A DNA stretch of 64,000 bases, taken from positions 124,001 through 188,000 of the forward strand of contig CAWGLY010000005.1 in assembly GCA_963823505.1 (NCBI GenBank). The letters are read 5' to 3'. Made by a program: the position numbers and the translations under genes. Position 1 is the stretch's first letter; each line of letters begins with the position of its first letter. The notes under the pieces are model-generated. The model did no database searches, was not told the origin of the DNA, and was given only the letters and a program-made list of their open reading frames with translations. Source of the stretch: DATHZQ01 sp963823505. Its GTDB lineage: Bacteria; Actinomycetota; Acidimicrobiia; Spongiisociales; UBA5794. Positions 32,314-41,290 of the stretch are shown in pieces.

Positions 32314-33359
32314 AGCCTGGCCTCCAAGGCGGTTCGCAACCTTGCGTTGTCGCTGGGCGAGCGGACGGTGAATCGCAAATACTCTCCGAGTGGTCCGTCC
32401 GCTGCATAGGTTCGCACGACGAGTCCGATTCCGGCGAGTTCGGCACCGATCTTCTGTGCCGCAGGGCCCACATCGCACAGCAGGAAGTTCGTCTGTGAGG
32501 GCATCACGCGCAACCCGATGGCGCCGAGTTCTGCTGCCCACCGCTCCCGTTCTGCAACGATGCTTGCGACACGGTTCTGCATTCGGTCCGGATCGGCGAG
32601 TGCGGCCACGGCAACGTCGGCGGAGAGGCTCGAGATGCTGCCCGGTGGCCGGACGGCGTCGATCGCATCGATGAGGTCCGGGTGGCCGAGGCCGTACCCC
32701 ACCCGAATACCGGCAACGCCGAAGCCTTTCGACAAGGTGTGGAGAACGAGCAGGTTGTGGCGACGTTCCACCCATGGCCCCCACCTGTCCCCGGAGAACT
32801 CGGCGTAGGCCGCGTCGACGACGACGATGCCGTCGGTGGCGGCGATGAGAGCCTGCACCGTTTCGTCGTCGACACAGGCGCCTGTCGGGTTGTTGGGCGT
32901 GCAGACCCACGTGACGTCCGCATCCCTCGCCTCATCGATCATGCGGTTGGCTGGGAAGGCGAAGTCTTGCGCTGTCGCATCGACCTCGACGATCTCGGCG
33001 CCGGCTTGGAGCGTTGCGATCTCGTACAGCGGATAGGTGGGAGTCGTTGTCACGGCACGCAGACCCGGCCGCAGGAACGCCCTGCCGACCAGCAGGAGTA
33101 ATTCATCGACTCCGGCCCCGACCGCAACGTGGTCGACAGGAAGGCCCGCGTGGGTGGCAGCGGCGTTGCGGATCGGCATGTAGCTGGCGCCCGGGTACTC
33201 GTTGAGCTGAAGCGCTCCCGCAGCGACGATCGGCGAGGCCCACTCTGTGGAGAAGGGTGATGTGTTGTGGTCGAAGCGCACGACGTGTTGCGCCGGGATG
33301 CCCGCTGCTGTCGCGATCTCAGCCGTGGTCGGCTGCCACTTGTAGCGAGGTGCCGTCAC
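32310..33359 (-). CDS. hisC: Histidinol-phosphate aminotransferase
   Basis: HisC transfers the amino group from glutamate to imidazole-acetol phosphate. The 349-residue fold-type I PLP enzyme has NEYPGASY, the cofactor-stacking region TPTYPLYE, CTPNNPTGA, VVDAAYAEF and the PLP lysine in LHTLSKGFGVAGIRVGY. GTG 33359 has GAGGAG upstream and overlaps the hisD stop by 4 bp (GTGA). The length is typical. Confidence 0.96.
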   Translation of the reverse strand: MTAPRYKWQPTTAEIATAAGIPAQHVVRFDHNTSPFSTEWASPIVAAGALQLNEYPGASYMPIRNAAATHAGLPVDHVAVGAGVDELLLLVGRAFLRPGLRAVTTTPTYPLYEIATLQAGAEIVEVDATAQDFAFPANRMIDEARDADVTWVCTPNNPTGACVDDETVQALIAATDGIVVVDAAYAEFSGDRWGPWVERRHNLLVLHTLSKGFGVAGIRVGYGLGHPDLIDAIDAVRPPGSISSLSADVAVAALADPDRMQNRVASIVAERERWAAELGAIGLRVMPSQTNFLLCDVGPAAQKIGAELAGIGLVVRTYAADGPLGEYLRFTVRSPSDNARLRTALEARL

Positions 33360-34654
33360 GGGGTCTCCTCGAATCGAATGTCGGCGGCGAGTCGATGTGC
33401 GGACAGCCCTTCTGCGTCGGCAAGCGCGCCGATGGTGGGCCTGAGCGCTTCTAGTCCCTTGCGGGTGAGTTCCTGCACCTGGCGCCACGATCCAAAATCC
33501 TCGACCGAGAGCGGACCGTATGCGGCGGCAAGACCGCCGGTCGGAAGCACGTGGTTCGCCCCCGTGGCATAGTCGCCCGCGGACTCAGGGGACCAGTGGC
33601 CGACGAACACCGACCCGGCTGACGTGAGCCTGGCGGCGGTGCTTGCAGCATCCGTGGTGTGAACGCTGAGATGCTCCGGGGCGTACGTGTTGGCGAAGCC
33701 CACGGCAGAGTCGAGGTCAGGAGCGAGCACGATCCTGCCGTGGTCGGTGAGGGACTTGGCGAGGATGTCGGCGCGGCCGAGGCGGGGCAGCAGCCGATCG
33801 ATCGCACGGGTGACGGCTGCCGCCAGCTGCGGAGAAGTCGTTACGAGCAGAACGGGGGAATCGGGCCCATGCTCCGCCTGGCACAGGAGGTCGGCGGCGA
33901 CGATGGTTGCATCGGCGCCGGCGTCCGCCAGCACCAGCGCCTCGCTGGGCCCGGCAGGGAGGTCGACTGCACAGTCCCCAAACACGGCGAGCTTCGCAGC
34001 CGTGACCCAAGCATTGCCGGGCCCGACGATCTTCTGGACGCGGGCGATCGACTCGGTTCCATATGCCAGGGCGGCGATCGCCTGTGCCCCGCCGACGGCG
34101 TACACCTCGTCGATCTGCAACGCGGCGGCGGCAGCAAGCAGGGCGGTTGAGATGTTCCCGTTCTCGTCGGCTGGCGTCGTAACGGCAATCTCGGTGACAC
34201 CGGCGATCTGCGCCGGCACTACGCCCATCAACAACGAAGACGGGTACGGGGCGCGACCGCCCGGCACATACACACCGACCCGCCGCAGTGGCTGCCACCG
34301 TCGATCGACCCTGACCCCGGGAATGACCTCGAGGGGAGCGTCGACAGGGCGCTGCGGCAGGTGTGCGGTGCGAATGTTGGCGACCGCGGCGTCCAGGGCG
34401 TCCCGCAGCGACAGGGGAGCTGCCGTGAGGCTCTCCTGGAGAAGGGTGCTCGGTATGCGTAGCGCCCCGCCGGCCGCAGCGCCACCAAAGCGCTGCGATG
34501 CGTCGCGCACGGCAGCGTCGCCGCCGCGCCGTACGTCGTCGACGATCACCGCTGCTGCACGGCGTACCGCAGGGTCCGGCACTGCGGAGCGGCGCGCCAG
34601 CGCGGCGATGTCGCCCGGCGTGGCGGTTGCCAGATCGAGGGTGCGCAAGCGCAT
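33356..34654 (-). CDS. hisD: Histidinol dehydrogenase
   Basis: HisD oxidises histidinol to histidine in two NAD-linked steps, the end of the pathway. The 432-residue zinc enzyme has VYVPGGRAPYPSSLLM, AVGGAQAIAALAYGT, VGPGNAWVTAAKLAVFG, LPAGPSEALVLAD, CQAEHGPDSPVLL and NTYAPEHLSVHT, which include zinc ligands and catalytic residues. ATG 34654 overlaps the hisG stop by one base (TGATG). Confidence 0.97.
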   Translation of the reverse strand: MRLRTLDLATATPGDIAALARRSAVPDPAVRRAAAVIVDDVRRGGDAAVRDASQRFGGAAAGGALRIPSTLLQESLTAAPLSLRDALDAAVANIRTAHLPQRPVDAPLEVIPGVRVDRRWQPLRRVGVYVPGGRAPYPSSLLMGVVPAQIAGVTEIAVTTPADENGNISTALLAAAAALQIDEVYAVGGAQAIAALAYGTESIARVQKIVGPGNAWVTAAKLAVFGDCAVDLPAGPSEALVLADAGADATIVAADLLCQAEHGPDSPVLLVTTSPQLAAAVTRAIDRLLPRLGRADILAKSLTDHGRIVLAPDLDSAVGFANTYAPEHLSVHTTDAASTAARLTSAGSVFVGHWSPESAGDYATGANHVLPTGGLAAAYGPLSVEDFGSWRQVQELTRKGLEALRPTIGALADAEGLSAHRLAADIRFEETP

Positions 34655-35511
34655 CAGGGGATCAACTGTTCGATGGGCAGGACCAGGATGCCCGAGGCTC
34701 CCGCTTCCTCGAGCTTCGGCAAGAGGGTCCACACGTCGTCGGCATCGACGACGGAGTGGATGGCAGCCATGCGGTCGCCTGCGATGGGCACGATCGTCGG
34801 TGCATCCAGACCCGGGATCAGAGCAGCGATCACGTCGATGGCGTCGTGCGGTGCGTTCATGAGCAGGTAGCGCCTCCGCTTCCCGGCCAGCACAGCGGAG
34901 GCCATCGTCGCTACCTGGTCGGCCAACGCTCGCTCAACACCTGTCAGGTCGGTGCGGCGGACCAAGACGGCTTGCGATTCCAGCAGCGTGGCGACGGGGC
35001 GCAGACCATTGACCCGCATGGTGCTCCCGCTGGAGATCAAGTCCACGATGGCGTCGGCGACATCGAGCCGGGGGGCCACCTCGACAGAACCGCGCAACGG
35101 CACTGCCGTGATGTCGATGTTCCTCTCGGCGAAGAATCGCATCGTTGTGCGGGGATGTGAGGTTGCGATGCGCAGACCGGCAAAGTCCTCAACGGCGGTC
35201 ACCGGCGACGACACCGGTACGGCAGCGGCCAACCGGCAGCGCCCGAACCCCAGCTCGGCGCTCACCTCGATGTCGAAACCGGACTCGCTGACGAGGTCGA
35301 GGCCCGTGATGCCCACACCGGCGACACCGTCGGCAACCAGCTCGGGAATGTCCTCGGTACGGACGAACAGCAGCTCGACGTCGATGTTGGCGACAGGAAC
35401 CGACAACGACCGTGGGGTCTTCTCGAACCGCATCCCGCTGTGCTCGAGCAGCGATGCGGCTGGTGCCTCGAGACGGCCCTTGTTGGGAATGGCGATGCGG
35501 AGCCCGCTCAT
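34654..35511 (-). CDS. hisG: ATP phosphoribosyltransferase (long form)
   Basis: HisG joins ATP and PRPP, the first and feedback-controlled step. The 285-residue length and the C-terminal part (MNAPHDAIDVIAALIPGLDAPTIVPIAG) are those of the long form, whose ACT-like tail binds histidine, so no HisZ partner is needed. Other marks are IAIPNKGRL, VGITGLDLV and ATSHPRTTMRFF. ATG 35511 overlaps the regulator gene's stop by 4 bp (ATGA). Confidence 0.97.
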   Translation of the reverse strand: MSGLRIAIPNKGRLEAPAASLLEHSGMRFEKTPRSLSVPVANIDVELLFVRTEDIPELVADGVAGVGITGLDLVSESGFDIEVSAELGFGRCRLAAAVPVSSPVTAVEDFAGLRIATSHPRTTMRFFAERNIDITAVPLRGSVEVAPRLDVADAIVDLISSGSTMRVNGLRPVATLLESQAVLVRRTDLTGVERALADQVATMASAVLAGKRRRYLLMNAPHDAIDVIAALIPGLDAPTIVPIAGDRMAAIHSVVDADDVWTLLPKLEEAGASGILVLPIEQLIP

Positions 35512-35825
35512 TCGGCGTCCTCGAGGAGGCCGAGCCGCTGAAGCATCGTTCGATACCCCCCTGCGCCGTGGTGAAGCCATTGGTTGATGCGGGTGATGGT
35601 GGCTGTGGAGACGCCGGTACGGTCGTGGATCTCGCGATAGGGCATGTGCTGGTTCAGTAGCAGCACGACGGCCCACCGGGCGCTCATCTCCTCCAGCTCC
35701 CTGTAGGTGCAGAGGTCGCGGAAGAAGTCCGCCGCATCGTCGCGATCGCGCAGCGTCACGACGGCGTCGAAGAGGTTCGCTGTTGCCTCGTTGCGCCAGT
35801 CGTCTGTGATCATTGGAACACCCAT
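35508..35825 (-). CDS. YerC/YecD-type TrpR-like regulator
   Basis: The 105-residue all-helical protein is a TrpR-superfamily member of the YerC/YecD type. It has NLFDAVVTLRDRDDAADFFRDLCTYRELEEMSARWAVVLLLN in outline and the helix-turn-helix YREIHDRTGVSTATITRINQWL. In Firmicutes yerC often sits near tryptophan or histidine genes. ATG 35825 has AGGAG 8 nt upstream; ATG 35813 is an alternative. As first gene of the his operon, next to a 12-bp palindrome, it is a likely autoregulator of histidine genes, possibly with histidine as the ligand. Confidence 0.88.
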   Translation of the reverse strand: MGVPMITDDWRNEATANLFDAVVTLRDRDDAADFFRDLCTYRELEEMSARWAVVLLLNQHMPYREIHDRTGVSTATITRINQWLHHGAGGYRTMLQRLGLLEDAE

Positions 35826-35872
35826 GGCAGGCTCTCCTGCTCGTGCTGTCGGCGTGCTTGTGTGGTAGCGTT

Positions 35873-35884
35873 TTAGCATGCTAA
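35873..35884. promoter_or_regulatory. Perfect 12-bp palindrome between the his operon and hisA (candidate operator)
   Basis: TTAGCATGCTAA at 35873-35884 is its own reverse complement. It is AT-rich in a GC-rich setting and lies in the 78-bp gap between divergent genes. TAATAC (about 35882-35887) overlaps it and would make a -10 box for hisA, and the minus strand has a similar TAAAAC. A TrpR-like protein encoded beside it is the obvious candidate binder; this is inferred. Confidence 0.6.
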
Positions 35885-35903
35885 TACACACTACCCCAAA
35901 CTC

Positions 35904-36620
35904 ATGCAGCTGATCCCCGCGGTCGACGTGCTCGGGGGCCGGGTCGTACGCCTCGTCGAAGGGGATTACAACCGGGTGACGGTGTATGCCGATGACCCTG
36001 TGGCCCAAGCGGCCCAGTGGGTCGCCGACGGCGCTGCCTTGGTGCACGTCGTCGATCTCGAGGGAGCGCGTGACGGCGAGTTCAACGAGGGCCTGTGGCG
36101 CGGGCTGGCGGAGGCCGGTGTGCCCTTCCAGGTCGGCGGGGGCATCAGGGACCGGGATGGTGCAGAACATGCCATCGCCTCTGGCGCAACGCGGGTCGTC
36201 ATGGGGACGGCCGCAGTCTGGTATCCCCATATCGTTGCGAGCGTCGTCGAGGTTGTTGGCGCTGCTCAGGTGGTTGCCGCCCTGGACGTCCGTGACGGCA
36301 AGGCCACAGGGACCGGCTGGCTCGACGAGGGTCGCGATCTGGCGTCCGTCGTCGGACACCTCGTGACCGCCGGTGTCGAGCGGGTGCTGGTCACAGGCAT
36401 CGGCAGGGACGGGCGCATGACCGGTCCCGATTGGGACGTGATCGCCGATGTGCAGCGCCTGGCTCCAGGGTTGGCCGTGCTGGGCTCGGGTGGTGTCGGC
36501 GGCCTCGAGGACCTCGACCTCATGGCGCAGAGCGGCGTGGAAGGGGCCATCGTTGGGCGCGCCCTGTACGAAGGTCGATTCACGGTGCAGTCCGCAGTGG
36601 CGCGGCTGGCGGCGAGCTGA
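35904..36620 (+). CDS. hisA: HisA / PriA-type phosphoribosyl isomerase
   Basis: HisA isomerises ProFAR to PRFAR. The 238-residue barrel has LIPAVDVLGGRVVRLVEGDY with the first catalytic Asp, VHVVDLEGAR, VGGGIRD, ALDVRDGK and VTGIGRDGRMTGPDWD with the second Asp, and GSGGVGGLEDL. In many actinobacteria the enzyme (PriA) also does the TrpF reaction. TrpF is not seen here, so that dual role is possible but cannot be read from sequence alone. No clear ribosome site precedes ATG 35904 and the proposed -10 is near, so translation may be leaderless. Confidence 0.94.
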   Translation: MQLIPAVDVLGGRVVRLVEGDYNRVTVYADDPVAQAAQWVADGAALVHVVDLEGARDGEFNEGLWRGLAEAGVPFQVGGGIRDRDGAEHAIASGATRVVMGTAAVWYPHIVASVVEVVGAAQVVAALDVRDGKATGTGWLDEGRDLASVVGHLVTAGVERVLVTGIGRDGRMTGPDWDVIADVQRLAPGLAVLGSGGVGGLEDLDLMAQSGVEGAIVGRALYEGRFTVQSAVARLAAS

Positions 36621-36671
36621 AGCTAGGGGTGCTCCGCGCTTAGCGGAGGTGCGGACCGTAACCTCGTCCCC

Positions 36672-37355
36672 ATGGCCGATCACTTGCTCAGGGAGGACAT
36701 CCGATCAGATCTGCGGGATCTGTTCGTCGGCGAGCGGACGATCGGCGACAGCTTCCCGGCCCCGCTCGTTTTCGTCGGCACCAACGCATGGCTCGGCCTC
36801 GGCTGGGCAGCGGTCGCCGCCGTGGCGGTTGGCGTCGCCGTTGCTGCATGGCGGATCAGCAAGGGTCAACAGGTCGTCTACGCCCTCGGTGGTATCGGGG
36901 CGATTGCCTTCACGGGTTTCCTCGCACTGCGGAGCGGGCGGGCAGAGGCGTACTTCCTGCCGGGCATCATCTCGGCGGCCGGTGCCGCCGCAGGCACGAT
37001 CGTCAGCATTGGCGTCGGCCGGCCGCTGGCGGCCTGGTCCAGCTGGTTCGTACGCCGGTGGCCGATGGAGTGGTACTGGCGTCCCGACGTGCGGCCGGCC
37101 TACACCTCGGTCTCATGGATCTGGGGCGGGTTCTTTGCGCTGCGGGCTGCCATCCAATGGGCACTCTTCGTGAACGAGGAACCCGAGCTGCTGGCGATCG
37201 CCAAGGTGCTGACGTCGTGGCCGACCATTCTCCCGCTGCTCGTGGTGAGCTACGTGTACGGCAACCGTAAGCTCCATAGTCTCGGCGGTCCCAGCATCGC
37301 CGAGTTCACGTCCGGCGCGGAGCCGCCGTTTGCAGGGGGGCAACGGGGCTTCTGA
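36672..37355 (+). CDS. DUF3159 integral membrane protein
   Basis: The 227-residue protein has about six membrane segments and the DUF3159 marks GDSFPAPLVFVGTNAWLGLGW, WRISKGQQVVYALGGIG in the middle and PDVRPAYTSVSWIWGGFFALRAAIQW. This family is common in actinobacteria and has no known function. It lies 51 bp after hisA in the same direction and may share its transcript. The C-terminus is short and soluble. Confidence 0.85.
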   Translation: MADHLLREDIRSDLRDLFVGERTIGDSFPAPLVFVGTNAWLGLGWAAVAAVAVGVAVAAWRISKGQQVVYALGGIGAIAFTGFLALRSGRAEAYFLPGIISAAGAAAGTIVSIGVGRPLAAWSSWFVRRWPMEWYWRPDVRPAYTSVSWIWGGFFALRAAIQWALFVNEEPELLAIAKVLTSWPTILPLLVVSYVYGNRKLHSLGGPSIAEFTSGAEPPFAGGQRGF

Positions 37356-37368
37356 GCCCGCACCGACC

Positions 37369-39378
37369 TCAGTCTGCCGTGGTGCCTGCGCGCGACTCGG
37401 TGTAGCGGGTGATGGCGTAGTCGAGGTCCTCGGTGGTGACGGCGAGCGCTGTCGAATCACGGCGAAGTGCCTGCAGCGCCGCTTCCCTGAGCAGGCCGGA
37501 CATGTCGGCGAAGGAATACCCCTCCGTTGCCTCGATGATGTGCTCGGGGTCGACGTCATCTGCGAAGGGCACGTCGCTGATGGCCATGAATGCCCGCCGG
37601 GACTCGGGTGCGGGCAGATCGAGGAAGAGATGGGTCTCGAGCCTTCCCGGCCGGAGCAGCGCCGAGTCGACGAGATCGCGCCGGTTGGTGGCGCCGATCA
37701 CGAACACATCGCCGCGATCGGAGACACCATCCATCTCGGTCAGCAGGGCGGCCACCACGGAGTCGGTGACCGAGTTGGTGGAGTTGCCACGCACAGGAGC
37801 GAGTGCATCGAGCTCGTCGAAGAACAGGATGGAAGGTGCCACGGTCCTGGCCCTGGCGAACACCTCGCGGACCCCTCGTTCCGACTCGCCGACGTACTTG
37901 TCGAGGAGCTCGGCCCCCTTGACGGTGAAGAAGGCCGCACCGGACTCGTGGGCCAGCGCCCGCGTCACGAAGGTCTTGCCGGTCCCCGGGGGCCCGTAGA
38001 GCAGCAGTCCGCGGGGCGGCTCGATGCCGAGCCGGGAGAAACGCTCCGGCTCCGTCATCTGCCAGATGACGGACTCGGTCAACCGTTGCTTGACCTCGTC
38101 GAGGTTGGCGACCCGCTCAAAACCGTATGATGGCATTTCCCCCATACCGGTCGTCCCCAGCGATGGTGTGGTCTCATCGGCGGCGTTCACCAACAGATCT
38201 TGGGTGAGCTTGCCGCCTTTGGGTGCGATCATCGCCGAGGCATGCACCACGGCCGCCAGGATGTCTGCGCCGGAGAACCCTGCCGTGCGGCCGGCGAGCT
38301 GGCCGTAGTCGATCTCGTCGGAGGGCACTTTCGCCAGCGCCGCCTCGAAGAGCAGCGCCCGGCGCTCGGAATCGGGGGGCGGGATGCTCAGGGTGCGGGG
38401 GAGCAGCGGCGAGTCGGTGACCGAAACGGGTAGCTTGCTCACCGAGGACACCCCCAGCACACATGCCACCCGACCTCGCTCGGCGACGGCGTCGAGAAAC
38501 CAGCGCATGATGGCGGCGACCTGGGTGCGGAACATTGCATCGTCACCCACAACCGCATCGAGTCGATCGACGAACACGACCCCAGGGGTCGGAGCGGTCT
38601 TGGCCGCCTGCTCCAGGCGTTCCAGCAGCTTGTCCGGTTTGAAGACCAATTCGAGCGACACTTCGTGAACCCTGGCACCGGAGCGTGCCGCAGCAGCGGC
38701 GACGAGTTCGGACTTCCCGCAGCCTGCCGGGCCTTCGAGCAGCACGCCTGCGACCTTGGGCAGTCCCCAGGCGCCGGGCAGATCTTGTTCCGAGGTGAGC
38801 AGCGAGAGCCAGCCGGTCATGATCTCGAGTTCGTTGTCGAGACCGGCCAACAGCGCCTGAGCGGTGGTGAGCGTCTCCCCATCGACGCGCCCCGCGGGGT
38901 GTTCGAAGACGGGTTTGGCGCTCTCGCTCTTCTCGGACACCACCGTTGAGCTGCTCACGAGGGCGGCGCCGTTCGGCTCAACCGCAACGATCTCCAGTTC
39001 GAGGTCCTCGGCAGCTCCTCCTGCGCCGTATGCCGACCGGGCCACGACCCGATCACCGACGGTGACCGGGATGCCCTGGAGGGAGCGGGAGAGGTGGCGA
39101 GTGTCCAGGTCGGCGCCCGTGTCGCTCACCGTCACCCGAAACGCCTCGGGGAGAGGTGCCCGCGTGACGTCGGTGCTGTCGCCGATCTTCAGACCGGCGT
39201 TGTCCAGCGTGAGAGGACCAACCAGGATCGCCGTCGGGGAGGGGACTTCGCCCGTCGCCACCCGGCAGTACGTCGTACCGAGTTTGATCACGCCGCCACC
39301 GGGAAGCCCGAGGGCTCTCAACAGCGACGAGTCGGCACGAGCGACGGGGTCGGTTCCTGGGCGAAGGATGAAGCGCAT
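37369..39378 (-). CDS. Cdc48/p97-like double-AAA ATPase with degenerate first ATPase site
   Basis: The 669-residue protein has a Cdc48-like N domain (about 1-150) and two AAA modules. D1 (about 190-420) has Walker A GPAGCGKS, but Walker B reads VVFVDRLDA, so the catalytic Glu is Arg and hydrolysis is probably lost. D2 (about 425-660) is complete: GPPGTGKT, ILFFDELDA, GATNRRDLVDSALLRPGR. A protein-remodelling machine is expected from family knowledge. Targets are unknown; no proteasome gene is near. The start is ATG 39378. It is followed convergently by the DUF3159 gene. Confidence 0.93.
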   Translation of the reverse strand: MRFILRPGTDPVARADSSLLRALGLPGGGVIKLGTTYCRVATGEVPSPTAILVGPLTLDNAGLKIGDSTDVTRAPLPEAFRVTVSDTGADLDTRHLSRSLQGIPVTVGDRVVARSAYGAGGAAEDLELEIVAVEPNGAALVSSSTVVSEKSESAKPVFEHPAGRVDGETLTTAQALLAGLDNELEIMTGWLSLLTSEQDLPGAWGLPKVAGVLLEGPAGCGKSELVAAAAARSGARVHEVSLELVFKPDKLLERLEQAAKTAPTPGVVFVDRLDAVVGDDAMFRTQVAAIMRWFLDAVAERGRVACVLGVSSVSKLPVSVTDSPLLPRTLSIPPPDSERRALLFEAALAKVPSDEIDYGQLAGRTAGFSGADILAAVVHASAMIAPKGGKLTQDLLVNAADETTPSLGTTGMGEMPSYGFERVANLDEVKQRLTESVIWQMTEPERFSRLGIEPPRGLLLYGPPGTGKTFVTRALAHESGAAFFTVKGAELLDKYVGESERGVREVFARARTVAPSILFFDELDALAPVRGNSTNSVTDSVVAALLTEMDGVSDRGDVFVIGATNRRDLVDSALLRPGRLETHLFLDLPAPESRRAFMAISDVPFADDVDPEHIIEATEGYSFADMSGLLREAALQALRRDSTALAVTTEDLDYAITRYTESRAGTTAD

Positions 39379-39406
39379 GACGAGTCAGGCTACACGGGGT
39401 AGCGGG

Positions 39407-41032
39407 TCACGATGCGAGTGACGTCACGGCTGGGACGGCGCGCATCGGGACATACAACGGAGACGTGCTGTCGACCACGGTGACGCCCGACCGACCCAGC
39501 CATTTCCACACCAACCACATCTCCTCGGCTGCGGCGATCGAGGGTGGCGTGGGCGCCATGATGTGCGGCGCGGCCCCGGCAGGGATCAGCGGCGCAGGCT
39601 CGGGATGTTGCCAGGTCGTCACGAGCGTGCCGCGGTCGATCAACGCGGCTGCCCCCTCGCCGTCCTCAGCCCACATGAGGCCCGCACCGGCGAGCGCCTG
39701 CCAGGCGCGGCGAGTTTCGAGTGCTCGCGCCAGCGCACGGTGGCGGTCCCTCATCTCGGCCGCCTCCTCGAACGAGCGGCGTTCCGCCAAGCCTCGCATT
39801 CGCTCGACGAGCGGATCGAGGAGGCGCCCAGGGTCGTCGCGAAGGCCGCTGAGCAGCTCGTCGATCATGGTGCGGTAGGTGCCGACCTCGAGCGTGCCGT
39901 CGCAGGGGCACATGGCAACACCGAGCTGGGCGAAGCGACACGCCGGGTGGCCGGACCGTCCGGTACAGCGGCGGATCGGCACGGCGTCCCACAGTGCGAA
40001 CATCACCGCCTCCGCGGTGCGGCGCCGCCGAAAGGGACCGAGGTGGTCGAGGGCTGCATCCGGTCGCAGGCTTCGCACGATCGACAGTCGCGGGAACGCT
40101 TCTTTGGTGAGGCGGAGCCAGTGCGTGCTCTTGGGAGGGCGGGACCTCCGGTTGTAGCGAGGGCGGTGGGCATGGATGAGCCGCAGCTCTGCGACCGAGG
40201 CCTCGAGCTCGGTGGGGCACACCCTGTGATCGATGACCGTGAGGTCCCGCAACATCTGGGCGATACGCCGCCGCCGATCACCGTAGAAATACGAGCGGAC
40301 CCGGCTGCGGAGGTTCGTCGCCTTGCCCACATAGATCACTTCGCCGGTTCGGTCCCGGAACAGGTACACCCCTGGCTTTCGTGGCAGGCCCTGAGTGAGG
40401 TCGAGCTTCCCGTAGTGGGGTGAGCCCTTGGCGGTGGGGAGTCGCATCAGATCTTCGAGGTAGATCACGCCGAGTGAGCCTGCCCGCTCCAACAGCTCGA
40501 AGAACACGTGAGCCGTGGCTTTGGCGTCTTCGAGTGCCCTGTGATTGGGGGTGGTGGGGGAGCGGAGGTGGGCAGCGAGGGTGCCGAGCCGGAAGTTGCG
40601 GACCTCGGAGGCGAGCAGACGGCGACCGAGGGCCGCCGTGTCGCTGGTGCGATTGGGCAGCCGCTCGTAGCCGAGTTGGATGGCGGCGGCGTTGAGGAAC
40701 GACATGTCGAAGCGGACGTTGTGGCCAACGATGACGGCATCGCCGATGAACTCCAGGAGCGAGGGGAGCACCTCTTCGATGCGCGGCGCATCGACCACCA
40801 TGGACTGCGTGATACCGGTCAGGATCGTGATCGAAGGCGGGATGGCGGCGCCGGGGTCGACGAGGGTGTGAAACGTCCCGGTGAGCTCGCCGCCCTCGTA
40901 CCGCACCGCCCCCACTTCGGTGATGTGGCAGTCGTGCGGCGAGCCACCGGTTGTTTCCAGGTCGAGGATGCAATACGGAACGCTGTGGAGCGGCGCACCA
41001 AGATCGTCGAAGCTGCGCTGCGTTCCGAGCAT
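39407..41032 (-). CDS. DEDDh exonuclease fused to UvrC-like GIY-YIG nuclease
   Basis: The 541-residue fusion joins a DnaQ-type 3'-5' exonuclease (about 20-185; LDLETTGG, GHNVRFDMSFL, HRALEDAKAT) to a UvrC-type GIY-YIG domain (about 220-300; GVYLFRDRTGEVIYVGKATNLRSRVRSYF). After it come cysteines CTGRSGHPACRFAQLGVAMCPC, like the UvrC iron-sulfur cysteines, and a UVR-like helix (RSFEEAAEMRD). It lacks the UvrC RNase H-like C-terminal nuclease. Actinobacterial fusions of this kind are known, and a DNA repair role is inferred. The start is ATG 41032, with the heptamer repeat tract upstream. Confidence 0.9.
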   Translation of the reverse strand: MLGTQRSFDDLGAPLHSVPYCILDLETTGGSPHDCHITEVGAVRYEGGELTGTFHTLVDPGAAIPPSITILTGITQSMVVDAPRIEEVLPSLLEFIGDAVIVGHNVRFDMSFLNAAAIQLGYERLPNRTSDTAALGRRLLASEVRNFRLGTLAAHLRSPTTPNHRALEDAKATAHVFFELLERAGSLGVIYLEDLMRLPTAKGSPHYGKLDLTQGLPRKPGVYLFRDRTGEVIYVGKATNLRSRVRSYFYGDRRRRIAQMLRDLTVIDHRVCPTELEASVAELRLIHAHRPRYNRRSRPPKSTHWLRLTKEAFPRLSIVRSLRPDAALDHLGPFRRRRTAEAVMFALWDAVPIRRCTGRSGHPACRFAQLGVAMCPCDGTLEVGTYRTMIDELLSGLRDDPGRLLDPLVERMRGLAERRSFEEAAEMRDRHRALARALETRRAWQALAGAGLMWAEDGEGAAALIDRGTLVTTWQHPEPAPLIPAGAAPHIMAPTPPSIAAAEEMWLVWKWLGRSGVTVVDSTSPLYVPMRAVPAVTSLAS

Positions 41033-41121
41033 GGGTCGTCCTCGTCCGGGCCCGCCACGCTAGATCGAACACATGTTCGATGTCAAGGAAGGCGTTCCCT
41101 GCGGAGTTCGGGCCGATCGCG

Positions 41122-41267
<146 letters not shown>

Positions 41268-41290
41268 ATCCGGAACTACGCTCGCGGGGC

